DNA of 50,412 bases from Chloroflexota bacterium (GTDB lineage Bacteria > Chloroflexota > UBA11872): positions 1 through 50,412 of the forward strand of contig JAPPNP010000052.1 in NCBI GenBank assembly GCA_028873795.1. The letters are read 5' to 3'. Numbering within the stretch: the stretch's first letter is position 1; each line of letters opens with the position of its first letter. The notes under the pieces are model-generated. The model was not told where the DNA came from and ran no database searches. It saw only the letters and a list, made by a program, of their open reading frames with translations. Made by a program: the position numbers and the translations under genes. Shown in pieces: positions 9,451 to 16,234 of this stretch.

Positions 9451-10542
9451 ATGAGACAGTCGACAGCGGATGTCGTGATTTGCGGCGGCGGCGTGATGGG
9501 CGCCGGTCTGGCCTACGAGCTCGCCGGGCGCGGCGCCCGGCCGCTGCTGATCGAGTCGCGGGCCATCGCGTCGGGCGCCAGCGGCAAAGCGGCGGGTCTT
9601 CTATCGCCGGCGTCGGACGCGCGCGCCGTCGGGCCGCTGGGACTGCTCTGGCGGGCGAGCTTGGCGCGGCATCATGAGCTTGCGGAGGAGTTGAAGGCCC
9701 TGGGCGCGCCGGGCTATGGGTTCGAGGAAAGCCCGTCGCTCCTCATTGCCGCCGACGCTGCCGAAGCACACACGCTGCGGCAGGCGGCGCCGTCCCGGTG
9801 GTTGGAGCCGGACGAGGTGCGCGCCCGCTGCGCCTGGATCGACGGCCCCATCGAAGGCGGCCTGCTGCGCGAAGCGAGCGCCGCGATCAATCCCGCCGCC
9901 TTCACCCAGGCGCTGATCCACGCCGCCCAAGCTCGTGGCGCGCGCATTGAGCATGGACGGGTGACCGGGCTGAGCCTGAACGGTCGAAGCGTCGCCGGGG
10001 TGCGGGTGGGTGGCGAGGTGATTAGCACCAACACCGTCGTGTTGGCCATGGGCCCCTGGACCAGCGAGATCGGATCATGGATTGGCAGCCGTGTGCCCGT
10101 GACTCCTCTAAAGGGCCAGATCCTGCGGCTGCGCCTGCCGCCCGCGCCGGCGGAAACCCGGTTCTCGGACATGGATGGCAACTACATGGCGCGTAAGAGC
10201 GACGGGCTGGTCTACGTCGGCACCACCGAAGAGCAGGTTGGGTTCGACGAAACGCCGACGGCTGCGGCCCGGCGTCAGATATTGCGGCAGGCCGGTCGCT
10301 TCGTTTCCGCCGTGTCGCAGGCCGAGGTCGTGGGACAGACGGCTTGTCTCCGCCCGCTCTCACCCGACGGCCTACCGATCCTGGGTGAGGCGCCGCGCCT
10401 GTCCGGCGTCTTCATCGCCACCGGCCACGGACGCGCCGGCTTGCTGTTGGCTCCCGGGAGCGCCGCCGCTTTGGCCGCTCACATCACCGGCGAGCCTCCG
10501 GCCATCGACCTGGCGCCCTTCGAGCCGGCGCGGTTCGCCTGA
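9451..10542 (+). CDS. FAD-dependent oxidoreductase, DAO family (ThiO/D-amino-acid oxidase-like)
   Basis: 363 residues. A flavoenzyme of the glycine/D-amino acid oxidase group, which oxidises secondary or primary amines and reduces oxygen or a quinone. The dinucleotide-binding motif G-G-G-V-M-G (12-17) follows a hydrophobic strand, and an acidic residue near 37 would bind the adenine ribose. The C-terminal second FAD contact is visible as T-G-H-G-R-A-G-L-L-L-A-P-G (about 322-334), typical of ThiO and related oxidases. I chose ATG at 9451 because the Rossmann strand begins seven codons later; an upstream in-frame extension to 9427 has no family similarity. No thiamine genes are nearby, so sarcosine, glycine or another amine is as likely as a ThiO role. 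Confidence 0.87.
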   Translation: MRQSTADVVICGGGVMGAGLAYELAGRGARPLLIESRAIASGASGKAAGLLSPASDARAVGPLGLLWRASLARHHELAEELKALGAPGYGFEESPSLLIAADAAEAHTLRQAAPSRWLEPDEVRARCAWIDGPIEGGLLREASAAINPAAFTQALIHAAQARGARIEHGRVTGLSLNGRSVAGVRVGGEVISTNTVVLAMGPWTSEIGSWIGSRVPVTPLKGQILRLRLPPAPAETRFSDMDGNYMARKSDGLVYVGTTEEQVGFDETPTAAARRQILRQAGRFVSAVSQAEVVGQTACLRPLSPDGLPILGEAPRLSGVFIATGHGRAGLLLAPGSAAALAAHITGEPPAIDLAPFEPARFA

Positions 10543-10601
10543 TCCACGCCGTCCCACGCAGCGTGGGCCACCGGACAGCGATCCCTCCGGTGTAGGGGGC
10601 G

Positions 10602-10979
10602 TCAGTAGGGCGGCTTGAGATTGGCGAACATCGGAAAGTGGCGCACGTTCGTTGTCAGGAGATCGGCCTCAAGCACAATCGCCGTGCCGGCGATGAGATA
10701 GTCGACGTCGTCAATGCCTCGGTACGCCCTGCGATATTGGCGTGCTAGCCCCGCTGCGGCTCGGACTACTGCCTCGTCGACGGGAACCCAGGCGAGCGCC
10801 GCGAAGAAGCTCTCGAGGATGTCGAGCTCGTGGGGGCGTACCCCGGCAAGCAGTTCAAAACGGACAACTTCGGTGGCGGCAATGGTATCCCCGGTGCTGA
10901 TCACCTCTTCCAAGAGATCGGTCGCCCGCTCGGCGCCCCGCAGGTAGTCGATGGCTACCGAGGTGTCCACAAGCTTCAT
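10602..10979 (-). CDS. vapC: PIN-domain ribonuclease toxin (VapC family)
   Basis: 125-residue toxin of a type II toxin-antitoxin pair; VapC enzymes cleave RNA in a Mg-dependent way. PIN acidic residues are all visible: Asp5 in V-D-T-S-V-A, Glu43 in V-R-F-E-L-L-A-G, and the later acidic cluster in [12 protein letters not shown] (about 90-101), followed by T-T-N-V-R-H-F near the end. The start ATG at 10979 overlaps the stop of the upstream antitoxin gene by four bases (ATGA), so translation is coupled. It is convergent with the flavoenzyme gene. The toxin looks intact. Confidence 0.9.
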   Translation of the reverse strand: MKLVDTSVAIDYLRGAERATDLLEEVISTGDTIAATEVVRFELLAGVRPHELDILESFFAALAWVPVDEAVVRAAAGLARQYRRAYRGIDDVDYLIAGTAIVLEADLLTTNVRHFPMFANLKPPY

Positions 10980-11236
10980 TCCAAGCCGAGCTTGCGCAGT
11001 CGCTCATTCAGATCGCCGCGAACGGCGTCGACGTAGTCGGCGCCGGTGAAGGGGCGGTCGCTCCACAGACCGGCGCTCGCGCGGAGCGCACGCAACTTGT
11101 CCTCGGTCGACATCGCCCCAAACGTGCGCCGGACGGCGCGCCGGATCAATTCCGAGCGCGAGGCTCCGGTGGCGCGGGCGGCATGGTCGAGGAGCGCGAG
11201 CTCCTCGTCGCCAAGGTAGACCTGAGTTCGACCCAT
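10976..11236 (-). CDS. vapB: Ribbon-helix-helix antitoxin (VapB/CopG type)
   Basis: 86-residue partner of the downstream PIN toxin. The N-terminus M-G-R-T-Q-V-Y-L forms the DNA-binding beta strand of a ribbon-helix-helix fold, followed by two helices with [12 protein letters not shown] (about 25-36). The C-terminal half is the likely toxin-binding tail. I chose ATG at 11236 because the RHH strand begins directly after it; the longer frame adds six unrelated residues. It ends in a 4-bp overlap with vapC. A 14-bp palindrome (11248-11261) just upstream is the likely autoregulatory operator. A TATGGT box at 11243-11248 lies exactly six bases before the start, which predicts a leaderless transcript. 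Confidence 0.87.
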   Translation of the reverse strand: MGRTQVYLGDEELALLDHAARATGASRSELIRRAVRRTFGAMSTEDKLRALRASAGLWSDRPFTGADYVDAVRGDLNERLRKLGLE

Positions 11237-11242
11237 GGCACC

Positions 11243-11261
11243 ACCATACACCACATGGTGT
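11243..11261 (-). promoter_or_regulatory. vapBC operator palindrome and -10-like box
   Basis: ACACCA and TGGTGT arms separated by two bases form a palindrome at 11248-11261. The minus-strand hexamer TATGGT (11243-11248) touches it. It would place transcription start at 11236, the A of the vapB ATG. No good -35 box is seen. Autorepression by the antitoxin is inferred from family knowledge. Confidence 0.55.
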
Positions 11262-11319
11262 TAAGCGGAGCCGGATTCGCTGGCGCCTGCGGCGTCGGCC
11301 CGCCACAACTCGCGCCGGC

Positions 11320-11413
11320 GGAGGTGCATGGGAGTCGAACCCACCTAGGACGCTGACCAGCGCCCCACAACGGTTTTGAAGACCGCGAGAGCCACCCGGC
11401 CCCTTCCACCTCC
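11320..11413 (-). tRNA. selC: tRNA-Sec (anticodon TCA)
   Basis: 94 nucleotides on the minus strand. The acceptor strands GGAGGTG and CACCTCC pair, and the anticodon arm is GCGGT-CTTCAAA-ACCGT with TCA in the 34-36 position. A long variable arm includes GGCGCT...AGCGTC, and the T arm is GTGGG-TTCGACT-CCCAT. The unusual length, UCA anticodon and big variable arm are diagnostic of selenocysteine tRNA rather than serine tRNA. CCA is not encoded. It stands alone between the vapBC operon and an XRE regulator; no selA, selB or selD gene and no recognisable selenoprotein occurs in the window. Confidence 0.93.
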
Positions 11414-11494
11414 ACCGCCACGCTAGCAGGTTGGCCACGGGTAGCTCTTCGGAAATGTGCCCCGGCGGCTAAGATCGGCACCGGAGGGAGGCTT

Positions 11495-11842
11495 ATGGTC
11501 CGTGACGCAACCGTCACGCTGTCGCAGACGGCGTATGACGCCCTAATCGCGCGGAATGAAGAGCTTGAAGACCGGCTGGCCGCGATTGAAGCGGACGGCG
11601 GCAGCCGAATACCCCATGCCGTGGCGCTCGCCATCATGCGCGGCGAGCGCCCACTGGCTGCGTTTCGGAACCATCGCGGTCTCACGTTGCGGGCGCTGGC
11701 CGCAGAGACGGGCATCGCCGCGAGCTACCTTTCCGAAATCGAGCGAGGACGCAAGCCGGGCTCGGCCGCAGCGCTGATTCGCATCGCCGCCGCGCTGGGC
11801 ACGACGGTCGACGTTCTGCTGAGCGACGTGGCGTCGGGTTAA
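11495..11842 (+). CDS. XRE-family DNA-binding protein, orphan antitoxin-like
   Basis: 115 residues. An N-terminal helical segment (about 10-35, rich in Leu and Glu, coiled-coil-like) is followed by a Cro/C1-type helix-turn-helix (about 60-110: L-A-A-E-T-G-I-A-A-S-Y-L-S-E-I-E-R-G). The same arrangement occurs in antitoxins of RelE/ParE pairs, but no toxin gene flanks it: upstream is the tRNA-Sec gene and downstream, 15 bases away, a sulfatase. It may be an orphan antitoxin or a regulator of the sulfatase. A strong ribosome binding site (GGAGGGAGG) ends five bases before ATG 11495, and a TAAGAT box lies around 11470. The fold is certain; the role is open. Confidence 0.8.
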   Translation: MVRDATVTLSQTAYDALIARNEELEDRLAAIEADGGSRIPHAVALAIMRGERPLAAFRNHRGLTLRALAAETGIAASYLSEIERGRKPGSAAALIRIAAALGTTVDVLLSDVASG

Positions 11843-11857
11843 AGCCCCTCGGTCACC

Positions 11858-13303
11858 ATGACCCCCGACCGACCCAACATCCTCTGGTACTGCACCGACC
11901 AGCAGCGCTTCGACACCATCGGCGCGCTGGGGAATCCGCACGTCCGCACGCCGAATCTCGACCGCTTCGTGGCGCAGTCGGTGGCGTTCACGCATGCGTA
12001 TTGCCAGAGCCCCATCTGCACGCCCAGCCGCGCCAGCTTCCTCACCGGCATGTATCCCAGCCGTATCCACAACGCGCGTAACGGCAACGCCGTCGTGCCG
12101 CCCGAGACTGCCGATCACCTGGTCACCCGCGCGCTGGCGGACGCCGGCTACGACGGCGGGCTGGTGGGCAAGCTGCATCTGGCGGGCGCGGCGTCGGCCC
12201 AGGAGCCCCGCGTGAACGACGGCTACCGCGTGTTCGAGTACAGCCACGCGCCGCGCGACAACTGGCCACTGGCCGAGCACGACTACGCCCGCTGGCTGCA
12301 CGAAAAGGGTCACGATCCGGCCGAACTGCTGCACGTCTCGCCCGGCTACGGCGGCCTCATGCCCCCCACGCCCGAACGTGACAACGTCCCGCCGGAGCTG
12401 CACCAAACGACCTGGTGCACCGAGCGCGCCATCGCCTTCATCAGCGACGAGCGACGCGGCGATGCGCCCTGGTTCCTCTCCGTAAATCCCTACGACCCGC
12501 ACCCGCCCTACAACCCGCCCTGGGAGTACTACCGCCGCTTCGATCCGTCGGCAATGCCGGGCCCGCTGTTTCGTCCGAGCGATATCGAGACCCAGGGCCG
12601 CCTGACCCGCGCCGGCGTGGGCTTTCAGAGCGAGTCGCAGCATCCCGACGACTTCCGCGCGCGCGAGGTCCAGGCCGCCTACTACGCCATGATCGAGCAG
12701 ATCGACGCGCAGTTCGGGCGGCTGCTCGACGCGCTGGAGGCGGCGGGCCAGGCCGACCGCACGGTGATCGTCTTCACCAGCGACCACGGGGAGTCGGCGG
12801 GCGACCACGGCCTGCTCCAGAAGGGCTGCCGCTTTTTCGACGGCCTCTCGCGCGTGCCGCTGATCTGGCGCTGGCCGGGCCGCTTCGTCGCCGGGCTGCG
12901 CAGCGACGCGCTGGTGGAGCTGACGGACATCGCGCCCACTCTGCTGGAGATCGCGGGGCTGCCCGTGCCCGAGGAGACGCAGGGCCGCTCGCTGCTGCCG
13001 ATCCTGCGCGGCGCGGCGCCATCGGATGAACATCGGGACTACGTGCGCTGCGAGTTCCTCGACGCCGTGGACTTTCCCAACCACACCCGCGCCACGATGT
13101 ATCGCAACCGCCGCTGGAAGCTGAACGTCTACCACAATCACGGGCTGGGCGAGCTCTACGACATGCAGGCCGATCCGCACGAGTTCGACAACTTGTGGGA
13201 CAGCCCGGACCACCGCGACGTGCGCGACGAGCTGCTGCAGGCCAGCTTCAACGCCACCGTCATGGCCCTGGACCCGGGCCCGCGGAGGACGTCGGGCTAC
13301 TAG
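11858..13303 (+). CDS. Sulfatase (arylsulfatase/choline-sulfatase-like)
   Basis: 481 residues of the alkaline-phosphatase superfamily; hydrolyses sulfate esters. The active-site signature C-T-P-S-R (54-58) is intact, so Cys54 should be converted to formylglycine. The N-terminal P-N-I-L-W-Y-C-T-D-Q-Q metal-binding segment begins at residue 6, and the second metal site is in T-S-D-H-G-E-S-A-G-D-H (about 305-315). The C-terminal E-L-Y-D-M-Q-A-D-P-H-E-F-D-N-L motif is typical of this family. No signal peptide is seen, which points to a cytoplasmic enzyme. No formylglycine-generating enzyme is in the window. The gene follows the XRE regulator by 15 bases and may be in its operon. The substrate is unknown. 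Confidence 0.93.
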   Translation: MTPDRPNILWYCTDQQRFDTIGALGNPHVRTPNLDRFVAQSVAFTHAYCQSPICTPSRASFLTGMYPSRIHNARNGNAVVPPETADHLVTRALADAGYDGGLVGKLHLAGAASAQEPRVNDGYRVFEYSHAPRDNWPLAEHDYARWLHEKGHDPAELLHVSPGYGGLMPPTPERDNVPPELHQTTWCTERAIAFISDERRGDAPWFLSVNPYDPHPPYNPPWEYYRRFDPSAMPGPLFRPSDIETQGRLTRAGVGFQSESQHPDDFRAREVQAAYYAMIEQIDAQFGRLLDALEAAGQADRTVIVFTSDHGESAGDHGLLQKGCRFFDGLSRVPLIWRWPGRFVAGLRSDALVELTDIAPTLLEIAGLPVPEETQGRSLLPILRGAAPSDEHRDYVRCEFLDAVDFPNHTRATMYRNRRWKLNVYHNHGLGELYDMQADPHEFDNLWDSPDHRDVRDELLQASFNATVMALDPGPRRTSGY

Positions 13304-13340
13304 GCGGCTCCACGTATACACGGCAGACGGGGATGGTTGG

Positions 13341-13438
13341 ATTTGTACGAGGACGTCGCCGTGATTGGTTGCTCGCGGCCTGGACCCCGGCTTTCGCCGG
13401 GGTGACGGTTGCACGACTGGTGCCGAGTTGCACTTAGG
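13341..13438 (+). pseudogene. Decayed right end of a GIY-YIG repeat unit
   Basis: Bases 13343-13380 resemble the last codons and 3' flank of the GIY-YIG genes (TTGTACGAGGA, then TTGCTCGCGG). The right palindrome follows at 13380-13407, and an outer box TTGCACTTAGG at 13428-13438 matches that of the intact unit at 13899. The body of the gene is missing. This is evidence of an older insertion beside the two intact copies. Confidence 0.6.
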
Positions 13439-13484
13439 CAGCGTTGCGCCGCATGCACAGGTAGTGGGGCTGAAGATCGCTAGC

Positions 13485-13910
13485 TCCCAAGTGCAATGCT
13501 GGCATTTCGTCATTCCGGCGAAAGCCGGAATCCAGCGGACTGAAGCGTGAAGCTCCCCTGCGTATACCTGATGGCCAGCAGGCGCAATGGAACGTTGTAC
13601 ATCGGCGTGACATCAAACCTCGTGCAGCGTGTCTGGCAGCACAAGCACGATGTCGTGGACGGATTCACGAGTCAATACGGCGTGCACCGTCTTGTCTGGT
13701 ATGAGCAGCATGAAACGATGGCAAGCGCCATTGCGCGCGAACGGGCCCTCAAGGAGTGGAGGCGGGCGTGGAAGCTCGTGCTGATTGAGGAGAGCAATTC
13801 GGAGTGGCGGGACTTGTACGAGGAAATCGTCTGACCTGGATGCTCGCGGCCTGGACCCCGGCTTTCGCCGGGGTGGCGGTTGCGTGACTTGGCGGCGGTT
13901 GCATTTGGGA
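13485..13910 (+). mobile_element. Candidate mobile unit 1: GIY-YIG gene with inverted-repeat ends
   Basis: A unit of about 426 bases. The outer ends are TCCCAAGTGCAA (13485-13496) and, inverted, TCCCAAATGCAA (13899-13910), matching at 11 of 12 positions. Inside each end lies a palindrome, at 13508-13535 and 13851-13878. Read in the same inward orientation they differ at five of 28 positions, four of which are paired substitutions that keep the stem. The left stem is ATTCCGGC, the right stem ACCCCGGC, both with a GAAA loop. The only gene inside is a 95-residue GIY-YIG nuclease. No clear target duplication is visible. Mobility is inferred. Confidence 0.55.
13547..13834 (+). CDS. Small GIY-YIG nuclease, copy 1
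   Basis: 95 residues, a stand-alone GIY-YIG endonuclease domain of the UvrC/URI type. The two beta strands are C-V-Y-L (5-8) and L-Y-I-G (17-20). Candidate catalytic residues are Tyr7, Tyr18, Arg28, His32 and Glu65 in R-E-R. The C-terminus W-R-D-L-Y-E-E-I is the usual one for this subfamily, which is very common beside palindromic repeats in environmental genomes. It starts 11 bases after the left palindrome and stops 17 bases before the right one. Copy 2, 508 bases downstream, differs by one residue (Ser85 here, Pro85 there). No targeting domain is attached, so specificity may come from the palindromes. Nuclease identity is firm; the role in moving the repeats is inference. Confidence 0.88.
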   Translation: MKLPCVYLMASRRNGTLYIGVTSNLVQRVWQHKHDVVDGFTSQYGVHRLVWYEQHETMASAIARERALKEWRRAWKLVLIEESNSEWRDLYEEIV

Positions 13911-14054
13911 TGCCGCGCTATCTCCGGGTCGTGATGGCCGACGCGTATACGGTCAGTGGCATGCGCTACCGGCAATGCCACCAGTCTTGATCTCCCAAAC
14001 GTGAAGCCGCCACCTCGTCATTCCGGCGAAAGCCGGAATCCAGCGGACTGAAGC

Positions 14055-14342
14055 GTGAAGCTCCCCTGCGTATACCTGATGGCCAGCAGGCGCAATGGAA
14101 CGTTGTACATCGGCGTGACATCAAACCTCGTGCAGCGTGTCTGGCAGCACAAGCACGATGTCGTGGACGGATTCACGAGTCAATACGGCGTGCACCGTCT
14201 TGTCTGGTATGAGCAGCATGAAACGATGGCAAGCGCCATTGCGCGCGAACGGGCCCTCAAGGAGTGGAGGCGGGCGTGGAAGCTCGTTTTGATCGAGGAG
14301 AGCAATCCGGAGTGGCGAGACTTGTACGAGGAAATCGTCTGA
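14055..14342 (+). CDS. Small GIY-YIG nuclease, copy 2
   Basis: 95 residues, identical to copy 1 except Pro85 for Ser85, with very few silent differences in the DNA. All candidate active-site residues (Tyr7, Tyr18, Arg28, His32, Glu65) are kept. Near-identity means the duplication is recent, or that gene conversion keeps the copies alike. It lies between a left palindrome ending 11 bases before its ATG and a right palindrome starting 17 bases after its stop, the same geometry as copy 1. No ribosome binding site is obvious for either copy; expression may be low or depend on flanking promoters. Confidence 0.88.
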   Translation: MKLPCVYLMASRRNGTLYIGVTSNLVQRVWQHKHDVVDGFTSQYGVHRLVWYEQHETMASAIARERALKEWRRAWKLVLIEESNPEWRDLYEEIV

Positions 14343-14403
14343 CCTGGTTGCTCGCGGCCTGGACCCCGGCTTTCGCCGGGGTGACGGATGCGTGACTTGG
14401 CGG

Positions 14404-14471
14404 GGGATGTACGACGACATCGTCTGACAGCGGTGCTTGCGGCCTGGACCCCGGCTTTCGCCGGGGTGACG
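14404..14471 (+). pseudogene. Second decayed GIY-YIG gene tail with right palindrome
   Basis: Bases 14407-14430 (ATGTACGACGACATCGTCTGAC) correspond to the last codons of the intact genes with several changes. They are followed by TGCTTGCGGC and a right palindrome at 14444-14471. Only about eight codons of the gene remain. With the remnant at 13341 this makes four right ends for two left ends in 1.2 kb. Confidence 0.6.
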
Positions 14472-14552
14472 GTTGCGTGACTTGGCGGCGGTTGCACGTG
14501 GGATGCCGCGCTTCCTCGCGGTAGCGCCAGGCCGCGGCGACCGGGCCTCGGG

Positions 14553-14870
14553 CTACGGCCGCGGCGCCATGACCACCAGCAGCCGCGCGCGGTCACCGGA
14601 CTCGTTTGCTACGCCGTGGTCGGAGCCCGCCGGTGCCCACACGGCGTTTCCGGGACCCAGGGACTGCCGCTCGCCGTCTACCTCGAACGTCGGCGCGCCC
14701 TCGATCACGTAATAGACCTTGTCGGACGCGGCGTGGGCGTGGACGCGCTGCGCCTGCCCCGGCTCCAGGCAGTAAACGTCGCAGAACATCCGCTCCGACT
14801 CGAACAGGTTGTTCTTGGCCATCTTGGCGGCGGCAAAGTCGCTGTGGCGACCAACATGGTGGACGTGCAT
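14553..14870 (-). CDS. Cupin-domain protein
   Basis: 105-residue single-domain cupin. Motif 1 is recognisable as G-Q-A-Q-R-V-H-A-H-A-A-S-D-K-V-Y-Y-V-I-E-G (about 39-59), with the two histidines as metal ligands. Motif 2 is P-G-N-A-V-W-A-P-A-G-S-D-H-G (about 75-88). Such small cupins act as dioxygenases, isomerases or sensors, and nothing here decides which. I chose ATG at 14870 because GGGAG lies six bases upstream; ATG at 14894 would add eight residues. It is separated from the M16 gene downstream by about 60 bases on the same strand. Confidence 0.82.
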   Translation of the reverse strand: MHVHHVGRHSDFAAAKMAKNNLFESERMFCDVYCLEPGQAQRVHAHAASDKVYYVIEGAPTFEVDGERQSLGPGNAVWAPAGSDHGVANESGDRARLLVVMAPRP

Positions 14871-14932
14871 GGCGTCTCCCGACAGACGGGGCATCGGGCG
14901 TCAGCGTAGCGCCGGCGGCGCATCCTCGCCGT

Positions 14933-16234
14933 TTAGTCGGGCAACTCCGGGCCGGCCGTCACCAGGGTGGTGGCCTCGGGATCGAGGAACCGCGCCGCCG
15001 CCTGTTGCACGTCGTCCGCCGTCACCGCCTCGACGATGTCCGGATAACGCTCGAGATAGTCGAGCCCCAGGCCGTAGTTCTCGATCGTCAGCAGCATGCC
15101 GGCGATGCCGCCGTTGCGCTCCAGCCGCAGCGGCAGCGAGCCGATCATGGCTTGCTTGGTGAGCCGCAGCTCCTCGTCGGTCGGCGGCTCGTCCATCAGC
15201 CGACGCGCCTCTGTCAGTCCGCTGGTGACGGCCTTGGCCACGTTCACCGGGTTGACCCCCGCGCGAATCGTCCAGGGCATGCGCGCGTGGCCGGCCTCGG
15301 CGTGGCTTGTCGCGTGATAGGCCAGTCCCTGCGCGTCGCGCACGTTGGCGCCGATGCGCCCGCCGAGCCCCAGCTGCCCCAGGATGTAGTTGCCGATCAT
15401 GACGGCGAAATACTCGGCATCGAGCCGTCGCACGCCGGGCCAGCCGAGCGTGAACTCGGTTTGCGTCTTGCCCGCCATGCTCAGGTCCTCGCGCACGCCG
15501 CCGGCCGTGGTCGCGGCGGTGTCGAATTCGCGGATGGCTTGGCGCTGACGTTGGGCGGCGCCCGAGCCGGGTCCTTGCCAGTCCTCGAAGTAGCGGGCCG
15601 CCAGGTCTTGCACGGCGTCGGGCGTCACCGCGCCGACGACCGCGAGCACCAGCGATTCCGGGTCGTAGGAGGCGGCGTGGAAGGCGCGCACGTCGTCCGG
15701 CGTGAGGTCGCGCATGGTTTCGGCATAGCCCTCGTCGGGACGGCCGTACGGGTTGTCGCGGCCAAACAGCAGCTCGCGGAAGCGGCGATCGGCCAGCGCG
15801 CCGGGATTGTTTTCGACGTGCGCGATTCCGGTGAGCGCCTGGTCGCGCAGGCGCTGGACTTCATCGTCCGGGAAGGTGGCATGGCGCACGCCGTCCGCCG
15901 CCAGCCGCAACAGCACGTCCAGGTCCTCGGCCAGCGCGCGCCCGCTGAAGCTGCCGTACTCGATGCCGGCGCCGAAGTTCAGCGCCGCGCCCACGTCGTC
16001 GAGCTCGGCGCTGAATTCCATGAAGGACCGCGTCGGCGTGCCGCGGTTCAGGCCGTCGGCGGTGAGGCCCGCAAGGCCGCAATCGTCCTCGGATTCCAGG
16101 ATGGCTCCCGCGGCGTGCTGCGCGGCGATGGCCACCGACGGCGACGACGGGTTGGGATAGACCAACAGCACGATGCCGTTGGCCAGGGTGGACCGCGCCA
16201 CCGTGTCGGGGCCGAGCGACCGACCGCCGGTCAC
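14933..16234 (-). CDS. M16 family peptidase-like protein, zinc motif lost
   Basis: 433 residues with two M16-type halves. The position of the HxxEH zinc site is occupied by D-C-G-L-A-G-L-T-A-D (about 50-59), so metal and catalysis are lost. This matches the non-catalytic partner of two-gene M16B proteases. R-R-F-R-E-L-L-F-G-R-D-N-P-Y-G-R-P (about 130-146) is the conserved second segment, and P-D-D-V-R-A-F-H-A-A-S-Y-D-P-E follows. The GTG start at 16234 overlaps the stop of the upstream M16 gene by four bases (GTGA), which fixes the start; a longer frame exists but runs inside that gene. The product probably forms a heterodimer with the upstream protease. Confidence 0.88.
   Translation of the reverse strand: MTGGRSLGPDTVARSTLANGIVLLVYPNPSSPSVAIAAQHAAGAILESEDDCGLAGLTADGLNRGTPTRSFMEFSAELDDVGAALNFGAGIEYGSFSGRALAEDLDVLLRLAADGVRHATFPDDEVQRLRDQALTGIAHVENNPGALADRRFRELLFGRDNPYGRPDEGYAETMRDLTPDDVRAFHAASYDPESLVLAVVGAVTPDAVQDLAARYFEDWQGPGSGAAQRQRQAIREFDTAATTAGGVREDLSMAGKTQTEFTLGWPGVRRLDAEYFAVMIGNYILGQLGLGGRIGANVRDAQGLAYHATSHAEAGHARMPWTIRAGVNPVNVAKAVTSGLTEARRLMDEPPTDEELRLTKQAMIGSLPLRLERNGGIAGMLLTIENYGLGLDYLERYPDIVEAVTADDVQQAAARFLDPEATTLVTAGPELPD

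Larger units (their letters stand above)
13993..14503 (+). mobile_element. Candidate mobile unit 2: GIY-YIG gene with nested right ends
   Basis: A second unit displaced by exactly 508 bases from unit 1. The left outer box TCCCAAACGTGAA is at 13993-14005, with palindromes at 14016-14043 (left) and 14359-14386 (right). It then runs into a decayed gene tail and a third right palindrome at 14444-14471, ending with outer box TTGCACGTGGGA (14492-14503). The sequence after each complete right end begins TGCCGCGCT in both units. The structure suggests one unit was copied into or next to an older right end. Confidence 0.5.

Noticed and set aside
11414-11494. A selenoprotein or sel gene beside tRNA-Sec
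   Set aside because: No in-frame TGA with flanking coding similarity and no SelA/SelB-like sequence on either strand; the flanking genes are vapBC and an XRE protein.
11543-13513. 656-codon open frame antisense to the sulfatase gene
   Set aside because: It is a GC-rich shadow frame with His/Arg/Val-rich low-complexity translation and no family match; the plus strand encodes a complete sulfatase with all motifs.
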